A stretch of DNA of 64,000 bases from Clostridiales bacterium Firm_09 (lineage in GTDB: Bacteria; Bacillota; Clostridia; Christensenellales; DTU072): assembly GCA_001604065.1 (NCBI GenBank), contig LVAO01000004.1, positions 1 to 64,000 on the forward strand, in the 5' to 3' direction. The position numbers were made by a program, and so were the translations under genes. A model generated the notes under the pieces. That model was not told the DNA's origin. It did no database searches and worked only from the letters and a program-made list of their open reading frames with translations. This document shows positions 44,824 through 54,471 of this stretch, piece after piece. The stretch's first letter is position 1, and each line of letters opens with the position of its first letter.

Positions 44824-45327
44824 TTATCCATCAATAGGTTTGGGATTAAGGTTTTCATATATGGTAAATGTCAGCGGATATCCGTTGGAAATTGTCCTGC
44901 CCACCTCTTCGACAAGCTTCCAATTATCCATTTTATCCAGATTTTCAAAAAATACTTCGGCACCGCCGTCGGCATCCACTTTGGTGACATAGGCTTTTTT
45001 GCAGTACGGCAGCATGGTTCTGTAAAACATCGCGCCGCCGACGATAAAAATGTCGTCGGAGCTGTAGTTTTGCAGTTCTTTCAGAAGTTCCGGCAGCGTC
45101 ATCAGCACCTTGCAATCCTCACGTGTAAAGACATCGCTCAGCACGATGTTGGTTCTTCCGGGCAGCGGCTTGCTGCCGGGAAAAGAAAGAAGCGTATTGC
45201 CGCCCATAACGATCACTTTGCCAAGCGTAATCCTCTTGAAGTATTGAAGATCTTCCGGCAAATGGAACAGCAGACCGTTTTTTTTGCCGATGCCCCAAAG
45301 CTTATCCACTGCGACGATTGCCTGCAT
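44824..45327 (-). CDS. folA: Dihydrofolate reductase
   Basis: Regenerates tetrahydrofolate from the dihydrofolate produced by ThyA. It shows IVAVDKLWGIGKKNGLLFHLPEDLQYFK with the active-site acidic residue in LPEDL, then VIVMGGNTLLS and IFIVGGAMFY. It has 167 residues. Its ATG overlaps the thyA stop as TGATG, so the pair is translationally coupled. Confidence 0.95.
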   Translation of the reverse strand: MQAIVAVDKLWGIGKKNGLLFHLPEDLQYFKRITLGKVIVMGGNTLLSFPGSKPLPGRTNIVLSDVFTREDCKVLMTLPELLKELQNYSSDDIFIVGGAMFYRTMLPYCKKAYVTKVDADGGAEVFFENLDKMDNWKLVEEVGRTISNGYPLTFTIYENLNPKPIDG

Positions 45328-46157
45328 CAGACCGCCACCTCCAGTTTTTTATACAAGGTATGGTATTGATAATTTTCCAAATCGAAATCTTCCACTTTGA
45401 AATCATAGAAGTTCTTGATGTCGGGATTCATCACAAATTTCGGGGCCGGGAAAGGCTCTTTTGCAAGCATTTCGCGAGCAATCGGGATATGCCTGTCATA
45501 CACATGCGCGTCCGCGATGACATGCACCAATTCTCCGGCTTTTAAGCCCGATACCTGCGCGAACATATGGAGTAGTACGGCATACTGCACAACATTCCAG
45601 TTGTTGGCGACAACCATGTCCTGTGAACGCTGGTTCAGAATACCGTTCAGCGTATCTCCCGAAGTAGAAAAAGTCATCGAATAGGCACAGGGATACAGCG
45701 CCATTTCGTGAAGATCCGCATGATTATAGATATTTGTAAGAATGCGGCGGGACTGAGGGTTATTCTTAAGGTCAAACAACACTCTGTCCACCTGGTCGAA
45801 TTCGCCTTCTTTATATTGATGCTTGACACCCAGCTGATATCCGTACGCCTTGCCGATTGTACCTTCTTTATCTGCCCATGCATCCCAGATGTGCGAGCGC
45901 AGATCGGCTACGCGGTTGGACTTTTTTTGCCAGATCCAGAGTATTTCGTCAATTGCATTCCTGAAGCCCGTCTTGCGGAGCGTCATCGCAGGAAACTCTT
46001 TGGTAAGGTCATAGCGATTGACAATGCAGAATTTTTTTATGGTATGGGCAGGCGTGCCATCCTCCCAGCGCGGACGGACGGCAAGCTCTTCGTCGGAGAA
46101 GCCGCTGTTCAGTATGCTGCTGATATTTTCTTTGAAAATGCAATCTGCTATACTCAT
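45327..46157 (-). CDS. thyA: Thymidylate synthase
   Basis: Methylates dUMP with methylene-THF. The nucleophile is in ALYPCAYSM (about Cys157), followed by QRSQDMVVANNWN for dUMP binding and AHVYDRHIP. I start at the ATG at 46157, which has AGGAGG five bases upstream, giving 276 residues; one codon further up is a TTG. It lies 16 bases after the transglutaminase-like lipoprotein gene. Confidence 0.95.
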   Translation of the reverse strand: MSIADCIFKENISSILNSGFSDEELAVRPRWEDGTPAHTIKKFCIVNRYDLTKEFPAMTLRKTGFRNAIDEILWIWQKKSNRVADLRSHIWDAWADKEGTIGKAYGYQLGVKHQYKEGEFDQVDRVLFDLKNNPQSRRILTNIYNHADLHEMALYPCAYSMTFSTSGDTLNGILNQRSQDMVVANNWNVVQYAVLLHMFAQVSGLKAGELVHVIADAHVYDRHIPIAREMLAKEPFPAPKFVMNPDIKNFYDFKVEDFDLENYQYHTLYKKLEVAV

Positions 46158-46173
46158 CAAAACCTCCTCAATT

Positions 46174-49100
46174 TTACAGCGTGCTGATATCGATTAAATA
46201 AACGCCTTCGCCGCAGGACACATACGGCAGATTTTTATGCTTGGCGCTGTAAATAAACGCCCCGATGTCTTCGCTGTTGCAGACAACTTCTGCATAGACC
46301 CTGCCGAGATTCTTATAATAATCCAAAACAGCCGCCATTTCTGTTGTGGTGTCTGCTATAAGGTCATATCCGCCGCCGATTGATACGGAAGAATAATAAT
46401 TGTATACGCCTGCCGCAAGGTCCGCCACACCCGGCGTAGTCCAGTTGATGTATTCCGTACGGGGCTGTGACGCATAAGAAAATGCAGCTGCATCCGATAT
46501 CAGCAGCCATTGATGTCTCATCGCATAATATGTTGCCGTACCTGCGGTAAATCTCATGCGCGCCCAGGTTGCATCAACCACAAACCATTCGCCGTCAATT
46601 TTCACCTTGTTCCATGCGTGATTCTCGCCTGCCCACCCGGTTACTTCTTTGCATTCGATTCCCTCAATCATGCACATGAGCTTGAAGGCGCTTGCATATC
46701 CGTCACATACCGCAACCCTATTGCCGGCATTCCAGAAGACACCGTACAATGAGAAGCAGTCAAGACTCTTAATGATGCCCTCGACGGATTCGACAAGCTC
46801 GTTTTTGCTTGTAGCGCTGTCTTTTGCCGCAAGCAGCGCCGCTTCGAAATCTGCATTCCAGCCGTTTGCGTTCACCGCGGATAGGATTGCCGTCTTTGCC
46901 GAAGCCAACGACGGTGCGGCCGCGATGTCGTTCTGAAGCGCCATGATGTCCAAGGCGGCATTGTCATACGTAACATGGATAGCCAGCCATTCGTATATTA
47001 TAGCCACTTTCTGGTAATCGGTCAAATCATTATCAATGTAGAGTCCACAGATTTGGCGCGCCGCAAGATAAATATCTTCTGCGTCAGAACCGCCGTCGGG
47101 GAACGACGGCCTGACCCCATAGGGAAGGTTATCCAGTTCGTACACGCTGTCAATCAGTTCTGTACGGGACAGGCTGTCAATGGCAAAAGAAGTTTCGGGC
47201 ACCGCAAGCGGCATCAATGCGCTGCCGTCCGCCAGCGAATGCGCAGTCTGTCCTGTCGCGTACCTCTGATTCTGGTCACACCTCAATGTGAATTGGATTG
47301 TGGCAATCTGACCTGTCTGCGAATGAAAGTATCCATAATTATAAATAAAGCTCAGAGATCCGGCCGCATCGGTCAATGCCTCGTTGTCGAATGGAAATTG
47401 TTCACTGATATAAAATTTTTTTTGCACATAACCAAAGGGCTTGTCCGGATTGTCCTTAATCAGGTTGTCCTCATCCAGAGAAAGCTGGGCAAGATATGCA
47501 AATGCGGCATTCAGTTCGCTCTGATCGGCAATGTAGTAATCATAACGATAGCCGTTATAAGTAAAGGCATCCGATAAATAAGACAATGCCGGAGTCAGAA
47601 TGGGCAGCATAAAACTTCCTGTTTTGCCTGTTTCGTCGCATTTTACCTCCAAGGTATGCGTCACACTTTTTGCAAGGGCAGGGATTGAATCGCCGCTCAT
47701 GCAAGGCAGATACGGACCTCCGTCAATGCGATAAGAAAATGTCGTCGGCTTATCATAATCGCAATCAAACAGAATGGTGTATTCTCCCGGGTCAGAATCC
47801 AGATCCAATTTTACATGATACGGCGCGGCCTCGCTGTCGAAAACAGTCCCTTCTATGATTTCGGAAGCGCCGTCTTCATAAACAATCAGATAAGGGTATG
47901 TTCCGCCTTTTTTTGCGGTCAGATAGGATTCTTCTAGGACAATTATGCTTTCGGCAGCACGTATGCTGTAATCGTCCTCCGTAATGCCGCTCCCATGCAT
48001 CATGACAGCCGTCCGTGAAGAATTGTAATAAATGCTAAGGTCCCCGCCGGTGTTTTTATCATAGACAAAGCTGTTCGAAAATCCGAGAACCAGCGGAAAG
48101 CTTGCCATAATATATCTCCCCGTCGATTCAAACGTATAGGTCCCCGCAGGAATCCTGGCGAGATCCTCTGCGGACAGAGTAAGTGTTTTTTTGTCCGGAC
48201 TGTATGTCGCATCCACCGCAACGCTCACCGGGATTCCGCCGGCATCCAATATACGGAACGATACAACGTCAAACAAAAAGGAAACTTCGAAATCTTCGGA
48301 TGAAGAAAGATTGAAAAACTGCTCTTCATAGATTCCGTTGTTGAAGATCGCTCTGTTTCCGCACGTCCAGTTGCCGTCCCATCCCGACGGGATGTCATCG
48401 GCCGTACGCATAGAATACAGAACAATATCCGCCGATGCAGGAAACGCATTCGGACCGATATTCACAACCGAAAAGGGAATCACCGCTTCTTCAAGGCCGG
48501 TGCAGGATGCAAACGCGCCGCTTCCTATCGTCAAGACGGAGTTCTGTATAACTAAGGATTCGATGATATGCTCATTATGGCTTCCTGTAAAAGCAACAGA
48601 ACTCACGGGCCTGCCGTTATAGTACATCGCCAGGATGACTTCGGATTCGGAGCCATCATAGCCCGTTGCCCTGTAGGTATCCGCATAATCGCCGGCGGAG
48701 ATGTACTCATAAAGAACGCCCGGCGTGCCTTCCAATGCCCATGACGGTTCCAGATAAGTGTCCCCCGCGGTTGTATACAGCGCGCGGGGGATATACTGTA
48801 TTCCGCCTTGCCTCTTCCAATATGCGAGCAGTCCGCCGGCGCTGACATCGATGCTTGAAAGCTCAAGCGCATAGGGCTGGTTATAAAGCACTTCAAAATA
48901 GTAGCCGCTGGACTCGTCCGACAGGATCTCTGCGGTTGCCGAAACGGGAACATATCCGGCATCGATTGGAATACCAAGATAAATTCTGTATTTGTTGGGC
49001 AGGAAACGCGCAAAAAACTGCAGATCTGACGCGCCGATTTGCGCCGGAACGGCACCGTCCGCTGCATCGCGCCATCCTGTAAAAGTATATCCCGTTCTGG

Positions 49101-49515
49101 CAGGATCGGATGCGGGCAAGGGAATGCTGCTGCCTTCTGTCAATTCAAAAACCGCAAACAGCTCTCCGCCTTCTTCTGTATAATAGGAAGCCGTAACTCT
49201 TTTCAGCCAGCGCGCATAAAGCTTTACATTGCTGTTTACACCGGCCAGCGACTGCACCGTAAACGGACGCTGCCATATATCCTTGTCATAATACCAGTCA
49301 TCAAACACATAGCCGGATTTTGAAGGTTCCGGAGGCAGCGTGATTGTATTTGTTCCCGGAGTTACATTGATTGTATGAATCGCGTCGCCGTCCACATAGA
49401 AGGTGATGGAATAGCTTGAAGAACCGGAACCAAGAAAATCGCAGGAAGTCAATCCAATCATGACAAACACGAACACAGCGGTTATCAGAAACATCCATAA
49501 TCCTTTCTTTTTCAT
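46174..49515 (-). CDS. Large lipoprotein with InlB-type repeats, leucine-rich repeat and transglutaminase-like domain
   Basis: The ATG at 49515 (ribosome binding site GGAG) gives a signal peptide ending in lipobox LTSC (Cys25). Two InlB B-type repeats follow (GYVFDDWYYDKD and GYTFTGWRDAAD, each closing in an FARF/YARW strand), then a BspA-like repeat (LTIGSGAFASCTGLEEAVIP). A long middle part has no family I recognise. The C-terminal region (about 830-1040) is a transglutaminase/protease-like domain with the triad visible as Cys in CDGYASAF, His in ENHAWNKV and Asp in VVDATW. It is probably a surface protein that cleaves or cross-links peptides, but substrates are unknown. It is the first gene before thyA. 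Confidence 0.87.
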   Translation of the reverse strand: MKKKGLWMFLITAVFVFVMIGLTSCDFLGSGSSSYSITFYVDGDAIHTINVTPGTNTITLPPEPSKSGYVFDDWYYDKDIWQRPFTVQSLAGVNSNVKLYARWLKRVTASYYTEEGGELFAVFELTEGSSIPLPASDPARTGYTFTGWRDAADGAVPAQIGASDLQFFARFLPNKYRIYLGIPIDAGYVPVSATAEILSDESSGYYFEVLYNQPYALELSSIDVSAGGLLAYWKRQGGIQYIPRALYTTAGDTYLEPSWALEGTPGVLYEYISAGDYADTYRATGYDGSESEVILAMYYNGRPVSSVAFTGSHNEHIIESLVIQNSVLTIGSGAFASCTGLEEAVIPFSVVNIGPNAFPASADIVLYSMRTADDIPSGWDGNWTCGNRAIFNNGIYEEQFFNLSSSEDFEVSFLFDVVSFRILDAGGIPVSVAVDATYSPDKKTLTLSAEDLARIPAGTYTFESTGRYIMASFPLVLGFSNSFVYDKNTGGDLSIYYNSSRTAVMMHGSGITEDDYSIRAAESIIVLEESYLTAKKGGTYPYLIVYEDGASEIIEGTVFDSEAAPYHVKLDLDSDPGEYTILFDCDYDKPTTFSYRIDGGPYLPCMSGDSIPALAKSVTHTLEVKCDETGKTGSFMLPILTPALSYLSDAFTYNGYRYDYYIADQSELNAAFAYLAQLSLDEDNLIKDNPDKPFGYVQKKFYISEQFPFDNEALTDAAGSLSFIYNYGYFHSQTGQIATIQFTLRCDQNQRYATGQTAHSLADGSALMPLAVPETSFAIDSLSRTELIDSVYELDNLPYGVRPSFPDGGSDAEDIYLAARQICGLYIDNDLTDYQKVAIIYEWLAIHVTYDNAALDIMALQNDIAAAPSLASAKTAILSAVNANGWNADFEAALLAAKDSATSKNELVESVEGIIKSLDCFSLYGVFWNAGNRVAVCDGYASAFKLMCMIEGIECKEVTGWAGENHAWNKVKIDGEWFVVDATWARMRFTAGTATYYAMRHQWLLISDAAAFSYASQPRTEYINWTTPGVADLAAGVYNYYSSVSIGGGYDLIADTTTEMAAVLDYYKNLGRVYAEVVCNSEDIGAFIYSAKHKNLPYVSCGEGVYLIDISTL

Positions 49516-49544
49516 CTTTCTCTCCGTCCTTGTTGTTTGGTTTA

Positions 49545-49573
49545 AGTTTACCATAATTCCCTATGCATGACAA
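49545..49573 (-). promoter_or_regulatory. Promoter of the transglutaminase-like lipoprotein operon
   Basis: The -35 TTGTCA (49568-49573), 17 bases, and -10 TAAACT (49545-49550) preceded by TGG, an extended -10. Transcription would start near 49538 and could run through thyA, folA, icd and hemZ, as no terminator is seen between them. Confidence 0.6.
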
Positions 49574-49640
49574 GAACAAATAATTGTCTGCCGGTATGCA
49601 AGCGGAAAAATACGCCCAAACTTTGATTGCATAGAATCCG

Positions 49641-49669
49641 TTTACAGAGCGGAAGGGTTGTGTTATAAT
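49641..49669 (+). promoter_or_regulatory. Promoter of the helicase-nuclease operon
   Basis: The -35 TTTACA (49641-49646), 17 bases, and a perfect -10 TATAAT (49664-49669). The predicted start is near 49676, directly at the first in-frame ATG (49675). This favours initiation at the TTG at 49696. Confidence 0.8.
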
Positions 49670-49695
49670 TCAGGATGTATTCATTGGAGGGGCCT

Positions 49696-52600
49696 TTGAA
49701 TCCGATATACAAAAAATACAAAGAACGTTTTATACAGATAAGCGGCAGAAACCGCAGTCTTTTCCTGCGCGATATTGTCAAAAAATACAGTTATGACATC
49801 GGAGCAGTGATGGAAACCCGTTCGGATACCGACGAATTTCTGGATTTCCTATGGCACGGCAGACGTTCTTTCACGCTGATGGACATGAAGATTGCCTCAA
49901 GAATGGCAAAAAACTGCGCTCCGGCAGAAGCAAATACCGTTGCGGCCGCCGTTGCGCCGGCAGAAACAGCCGGTAATGACGAAACGATAGAAATAAAAAC
50001 AAAAAAAGCGCGCAAGCCCGAAGCAGACAACATCTGCGAGACCCTGGCCTTGCAGCTCGGAAGTCTGCGCTATCTCAAGCGCGAAGAGGACGAACTGGAA
50101 AAAGAAACCGGCCGTGCCGAACTCTACATCGGTTATCCGTTTGTACTGGGCAGTCTTAATCCCGACACTCCCGTCTGCGCGCCTCTCATGTTGTTTCCTG
50201 CCATGCTGGAAATCGGAGCGGACGAAGCCGAAATCAGGCTGGTTCCCAACCAGCCGGTCATGCTCAACAAGGCATTCATTCTTGCCTATTCCAAAGAGAA
50301 GAATCTTGCGGTAGACAAACTGATTCAAGAATTCGATCCTCTTGCGGAGGACGCCTTTTCTACCGTCTGGGACGTTGCCGAATACCTGCAGAAAAACGGC
50401 TTCAGGCTGAACATCCAGAAAAGAAAGACTCTGATGCATTTTGAGCAGCCTCTCAGCTTCCCGTCAGAAATATTCGAAGTAAAAAATATGGCGGTCCTGG
50501 GGCGGTTTCCGCTTGCCAATTCGATTTACAACGATTATCTGGCTTTGGAGAAGGACAATCTTTCCACTCCGTCCATTCAGGCCCTTCTTTCCGGCAGACC
50601 GCAGGAAAATCCCGCACCGCTCAAGAAACTCTTTTTACGAACCAGAAAAACACCGCAAAACGACAGTTTTTATGAGATAAATGATCTGGATTTCGCGCAG
50701 GAAGGCGCGCTGGCCCAGATAGCAAAAAAAGATAATATCGTCATTTACGGGCCTCCCGGCACGGGCAAATCCCAAACGATTGTCAATATCATCAGCGACG
50801 CGCTTTGCAAAAACAAACGCGTGCTCGTTGTAAGCCAGAAACGCGCTGCGCTGGATGTCGTTTTCAACCGTCTCGGCCGATTGAACGATAAAGCAATGCT
50901 GATACCGGATCCGGAAAAGGAGAAACTTGCCTTTTTCGAGCGCCTGCGCACAATGCATGTAAAAAGCGCTTCCACGGATTATGACGAAACCAGCCGCCGT
51001 CACAAAAATGTCGAAATCGATATCAACCGCGAAATTGCCGTACTCCAGTCCATCAGCGACGCTTTGTTTACAGAAAGACCTTTCGGACTGACATTGCAGG
51101 AAATGTATGCGGCAAGCTACAATATCGGCCGCGAAAGCGATGACTACAAGCTGTATGAAAAAATGAAGCGCACCGGCATTCTGCGGCGGCGTTATCCCGA
51201 ACTGAAAGAAGATATCCGGCTCATCAAGGACAAGCAGCTTGATATTCTGTATCTGCGCCATCTGAATCTCGTCAAAGAAAACGAGATGATCGTTCACATC
51301 CTTCCCGACATAGATCTTCATAAGCTAAAACAGGCAAAGGTCTTCCTTGCCGATCTTCTCAAAAAAGAGCTTGTGCCGTTCAACACTGCGCGTTATCCTT
51401 ACAGCCGTTATCTGACCACCTTTTATCTTGAACAAGCCGTTGCCGATCGTGCTTCAATCAGACGTGTCGCCGACATTGTCACCAGGATGGAGCACCCCAC
51501 GCTTTCCGCCCTTCTGCAAGCATCGGCGTTCCCCCTCCTTTGGCCTCTGTATCCGTTTTTACGCATCCGATACGAAAACTATCGTGAAAATGTCAAAATC
51601 GACCTCCATATCGGCAAAGAAGCCCTGGAGAACTACGAGTCCGATTATAAGCTTCTTTCTTCCGTCCTGGACCAGAAGGGTTATGCGCTGGCAATCGGAG
51701 GACTGATCAACGGCAATGCCAATTTTCTCCGCAAGCTGCTTGACGCTTTGGACAACTATGTCGCAGTGCGCGATCTGAATACAGAAATTCTCAGCCTTTC
51801 TCCGCAGATACGGGAGCTGCTGGATTTTGCCTACGCAAATTCCGACGGAACCGCCGAAGGCTTCCGCATTGTGCTTGAAAAAATCATGCCGATACGAATT
51901 TATCACGAAATCGTTACCGATGACGGTACTGCGGACAAATTGCTTGCAAAGACCGTTGTTTTTGACGACCTCAGAAATCGCATCTCCGCATTGCAGGCCG
52001 ACAAGCGCGAGCTGTCCAGAAGCCTCGCCATGGACAGCTTTTCACGCGAATATGCAGAGTATTTCCGGACCTCTCCCGATGCCAAGGATTATCTTTACGA
52101 AATCCAGAAACAGCGCGGACTGAAGCCCATCCGCGTCATGTTTGAGCTTTTTGACAATTACCTCATGCGCCTCTTCCCCTGCTGGCTGCTCAGTCCGGAG
52201 GTTGTCAGCACCATACTGCCGCTCAAAACCGGTCTTTTTGATCTGGTTGTCTTTGACGAGGCAAGCCAGATATTCATCGAGTCCGCCATTCCCGCCATTT
52301 ACCGTGCCCAAAAAGTTGTGGTCGCCGGCGACAACAAGCAGCTCCGCCCCACTGCAGGCTTTGTCAGGCGCTATTTTGGGGACGACAGCCTTGCCAATAA
52401 CGGCATGGACCTGTCCACACAGGCGGCTCTTGAAGTCGAGAGCCTTCTGGATCTTGCGGCGGCGAGATATTATCCGGTGTATCTCTCCTATCATTACCGG
52501 AGCAATTATGTGGAGCTGATTGACTTCAGCAATGCCGCTTTTTATGAGAACAGGCTGCAGATTGCACCCAACATTTCAAAGAATTTTGAAAAAGCCCCCA

Positions 52601-53550
52601 TTGAGCGCATCAAGGTGCGCGGAATATGGCAGAACCGGCACAATCACGAAGAGGCCGTAACCGTCATCAAACTGCTGCGCACCATTTTTCGCGAACGCAC
52701 GGAGGGTGAAAGCATTGGCATTGTCACCTTCAACGTCGAGCAAAAAGAATATATCGAAGACCTTCTGGACGAAGAATGCGCGCACAACAAAACCTTCGCA
52801 AGGCAGCTTGAAAACGAAAAGAACCGCATCGTAAACGGCGAAAACATCGGTTTGTTTGTAAAAAATCTGGAGAACGTTCAGGGCGAGGAGCGCGACATCA
52901 TCATTTTCAGCATCGGCTATGCCAAAAATGAAAATGACCGCATCGTCGCCCAGTACGGTTCCCTTTCGGTGGAAGGCGGCGAAAACCGTCTGAATGTCGC
53001 CATCACCCGTGCAAAGAAGAAAATTTATGTGATTACCAGCATCGAGCCGGAAGAGCTGGACAAAGCCGAAACCACCAAAAACAACGGCCCCAAACTTCTT
53101 CGCAAATATCTCCAGTATGCACGCGCAGTTTCAGAAAACAACACCGCAGAAATAAGACAATTATTGCTCTCCATGCATTCCAGAAACTGCGAGATCGATC
53201 CTGTCGGCGCCTACGAACAGCAGATCAAAGCGGCGCTGGAAAAAGCAGGCTATGAAGTCGATATCAATCTGGGCAATACGGATTACAAGCTTTCATTAGG
53301 CATTTATGACAAAGAGCTCGGCCGATATGTTTTGGGCATAGAGTGCGATTATCAGGCGTTTCATAACAGCGAAAGCGTATTGGAGCGCGACGTGTACCGC
53401 TTCAAATTCTTCGAAATACGCGGCTGGAAGATTGTTCGCGTCTGGTCCAGAGACTGGTGGCTTTCGCCCGCAAAGGTGCTTGCCGATCTCATTGCAACCA
53501 TCGAAAAACAAAAAAAGGTCCTGCGCACAAAAATGCAGAAGGACGCCTGA
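49696..53550 (+). CDS. DUF4011-type SF1 helicase fused to a Vsr-like/MTES_1575 nuclease
   Basis: A DNA helicase-nuclease of 1284 residues. The N-terminus (RFIQISGRNRSLFL) resembles the DUF4011 domain. Walker A GPPGTGKSQT (about 352), Walker B VVFDEASQ (about 852), GDNKQLRPT, the YRSNY motif and the QGEERD...NVAITRAKKK motifs V-VI mark an Upf1-like SF1 helicase. The last 110 residues carry the REase_MTES_1575 pattern GIECDYQAFHNS, then RDVYRFKFFEIRGWKIVRVWSRDWW, with acidic nuclease residues kept. The TTG at 49696 has GGAGGGG three bases upstream, while the ATG at 49675 sits on the predicted transcription start. Related DUF4011-helicase-Vsr proteins are listed as candidate antiphage systems (Hhe), but are larger; a repair role is equally possible. 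Confidence 0.85.
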   Translation: MNPIYKKYKERFIQISGRNRSLFLRDIVKKYSYDIGAVMETRSDTDEFLDFLWHGRRSFTLMDMKIASRMAKNCAPAEANTVAAAVAPAETAGNDETIEIKTKKARKPEADNICETLALQLGSLRYLKREEDELEKETGRAELYIGYPFVLGSLNPDTPVCAPLMLFPAMLEIGADEAEIRLVPNQPVMLNKAFILAYSKEKNLAVDKLIQEFDPLAEDAFSTVWDVAEYLQKNGFRLNIQKRKTLMHFEQPLSFPSEIFEVKNMAVLGRFPLANSIYNDYLALEKDNLSTPSIQALLSGRPQENPAPLKKLFLRTRKTPQNDSFYEINDLDFAQEGALAQIAKKDNIVIYGPPGTGKSQTIVNIISDALCKNKRVLVVSQKRAALDVVFNRLGRLNDKAMLIPDPEKEKLAFFERLRTMHVKSASTDYDETSRRHKNVEIDINREIAVLQSISDALFTERPFGLTLQEMYAASYNIGRESDDYKLYEKMKRTGILRRRYPELKEDIRLIKDKQLDILYLRHLNLVKENEMIVHILPDIDLHKLKQAKVFLADLLKKELVPFNTARYPYSRYLTTFYLEQAVADRASIRRVADIVTRMEHPTLSALLQASAFPLLWPLYPFLRIRYENYRENVKIDLHIGKEALENYESDYKLLSSVLDQKGYALAIGGLINGNANFLRKLLDALDNYVAVRDLNTEILSLSPQIRELLDFAYANSDGTAEGFRIVLEKIMPIRIYHEIVTDDGTADKLLAKTVVFDDLRNRISALQADKRELSRSLAMDSFSREYAEYFRTSPDAKDYLYEIQKQRGLKPIRVMFELFDNYLMRLFPCWLLSPEVVSTILPLKTGLFDLVVFDEASQIFIESAIPAIYRAQKVVVAGDNKQLRPTAGFVRRYFGDDSLANNGMDLSTQAALEVESLLDLAAARYYPVYLSYHYRSNYVELIDFSNAAFYENRLQIAPNISKNFEKAPIERIKVRGIWQNRHNHEEAVTVIKLLRTIFRERTEGESIGIVTFNVEQKEYIEDLLDEECAHNKTFARQLENEKNRIVNGENIGLFVKNLENVQGEERDIIIFSIGYAKNENDRIVAQYGSLSVEGGENRLNVAITRAKKKIYVITSIEPEELDKAETTKNNGPKLLRKYLQYARAVSENNTAEIRQLLLSMHSRNCEIDPVGAYEQQIKAALEKAGYEVDINLGNTDYKLSLGIYDKELGRYVLGIECDYQAFHNSESVLERDVYRFKFFEIRGWKIVRVWSRDWWLSPAKVLADLIATIEKQKKVLRTKMQKDA

Positions 53551-53583
53551 ATTATAAATAAAAAATTAAAAAGGAGAAAAACT

Positions 53584-54471
53584 ATGACCGTATTTTTCTG
53601 CGATACCGACAGTGAGCTCTGGTACGACAAAGCCGACGAGCTCGGACTCAAAAACATCATTCTGATGCCATACACAATCTGCGGAAAGGAATATTTTTAT
53701 GATTTCGGACGCAATTATGACTCCAAAGAATTTTTCCGTCTGATGCGGGAAGGAAACATCGCCATCACTTCCGCCTTGAATCCCGAGGACTACAAGAAAT
53801 ATTTTGAGCCTTATTATCAAAAAGGGGAAGATATTTTTTATGTCAGCTTTTCTTCCGAAATGAGCGGCACTTTCAAATATATGGATATGGCAGTCAAAGA
53901 ATTGTCCGCAAAATATCCCGGCGTCAAATTCACACGCTATGATACCAAGGGCATCAGCATGGGTGCCGGACTGTCTGTCATTGCCGCGGCAAAGATGTTC
54001 AATGCCGGCAAATCCGTAGAAGAAATCTGCGCCTACCTTGATCATCTGATTTATAAAGTCAATACTTTTGTCATTGTCGATGACCTTCAGTATCTCAAAC
54101 GCGGCGGACGTCTGTCCGCAATGTCGGCGCTCATCGGCGGCATCCTGAATATCAAACCCATTATCAAACTGACAAAAAAAGGCACGCTTATTCCCGCCGA
54201 CAAGGTACCCGGCAGGAACAAGGCGATTGCAAAAGTGACCGATCAGGTTCTTGCCGAAGCCGATATGCTTGACGAATACCCGATCGTCGTCCTTCATGCC
54301 GACTGTCCGAGCGATGCAGAACGCATCAAAGAAAAACTTAAGGCTGGTCTGCCGCAGGCAGAAATCTGGCTGCAGGATATCGGACCGGTCATCGGCGCGC
54401 ATTGCGGCCCCGGCACCATCGGCATCTGCTTCGTCGGGAAGGAGCGTCCGGATGCCCCCGCTGCGTCATAA
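53584..54471 (+). CDS. DegV family fatty-acid-binding protein
   Basis: FakB-like protein that holds a fatty acid for phosphorylation by a FakA kinase. The family motifs are FYVSFSSEMSGTF (about 85-97), VDDLQYLKRGGRLS (about 160-173) and the C-terminal IGPVIGAHCGPGTIGI. It has 295 residues, with AAGGAG nine bases before the ATG. No fakA gene is nearby. It lies 33 bases downstream of the helicase gene. Confidence 0.92.
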   Translation: MTVFFCDTDSELWYDKADELGLKNIILMPYTICGKEYFYDFGRNYDSKEFFRLMREGNIAITSALNPEDYKKYFEPYYQKGEDIFYVSFSSEMSGTFKYMDMAVKELSAKYPGVKFTRYDTKGISMGAGLSVIAAAKMFNAGKSVEEICAYLDHLIYKVNTFVIVDDLQYLKRGGRLSAMSALIGGILNIKPIIKLTKKGTLIPADKVPGRNKAIAKVTDQVLAEADMLDEYPIVVLHADCPSDAERIKEKLKAGLPQAEIWLQDIGPVIGAHCGPGTIGICFVGKERPDAPAAS

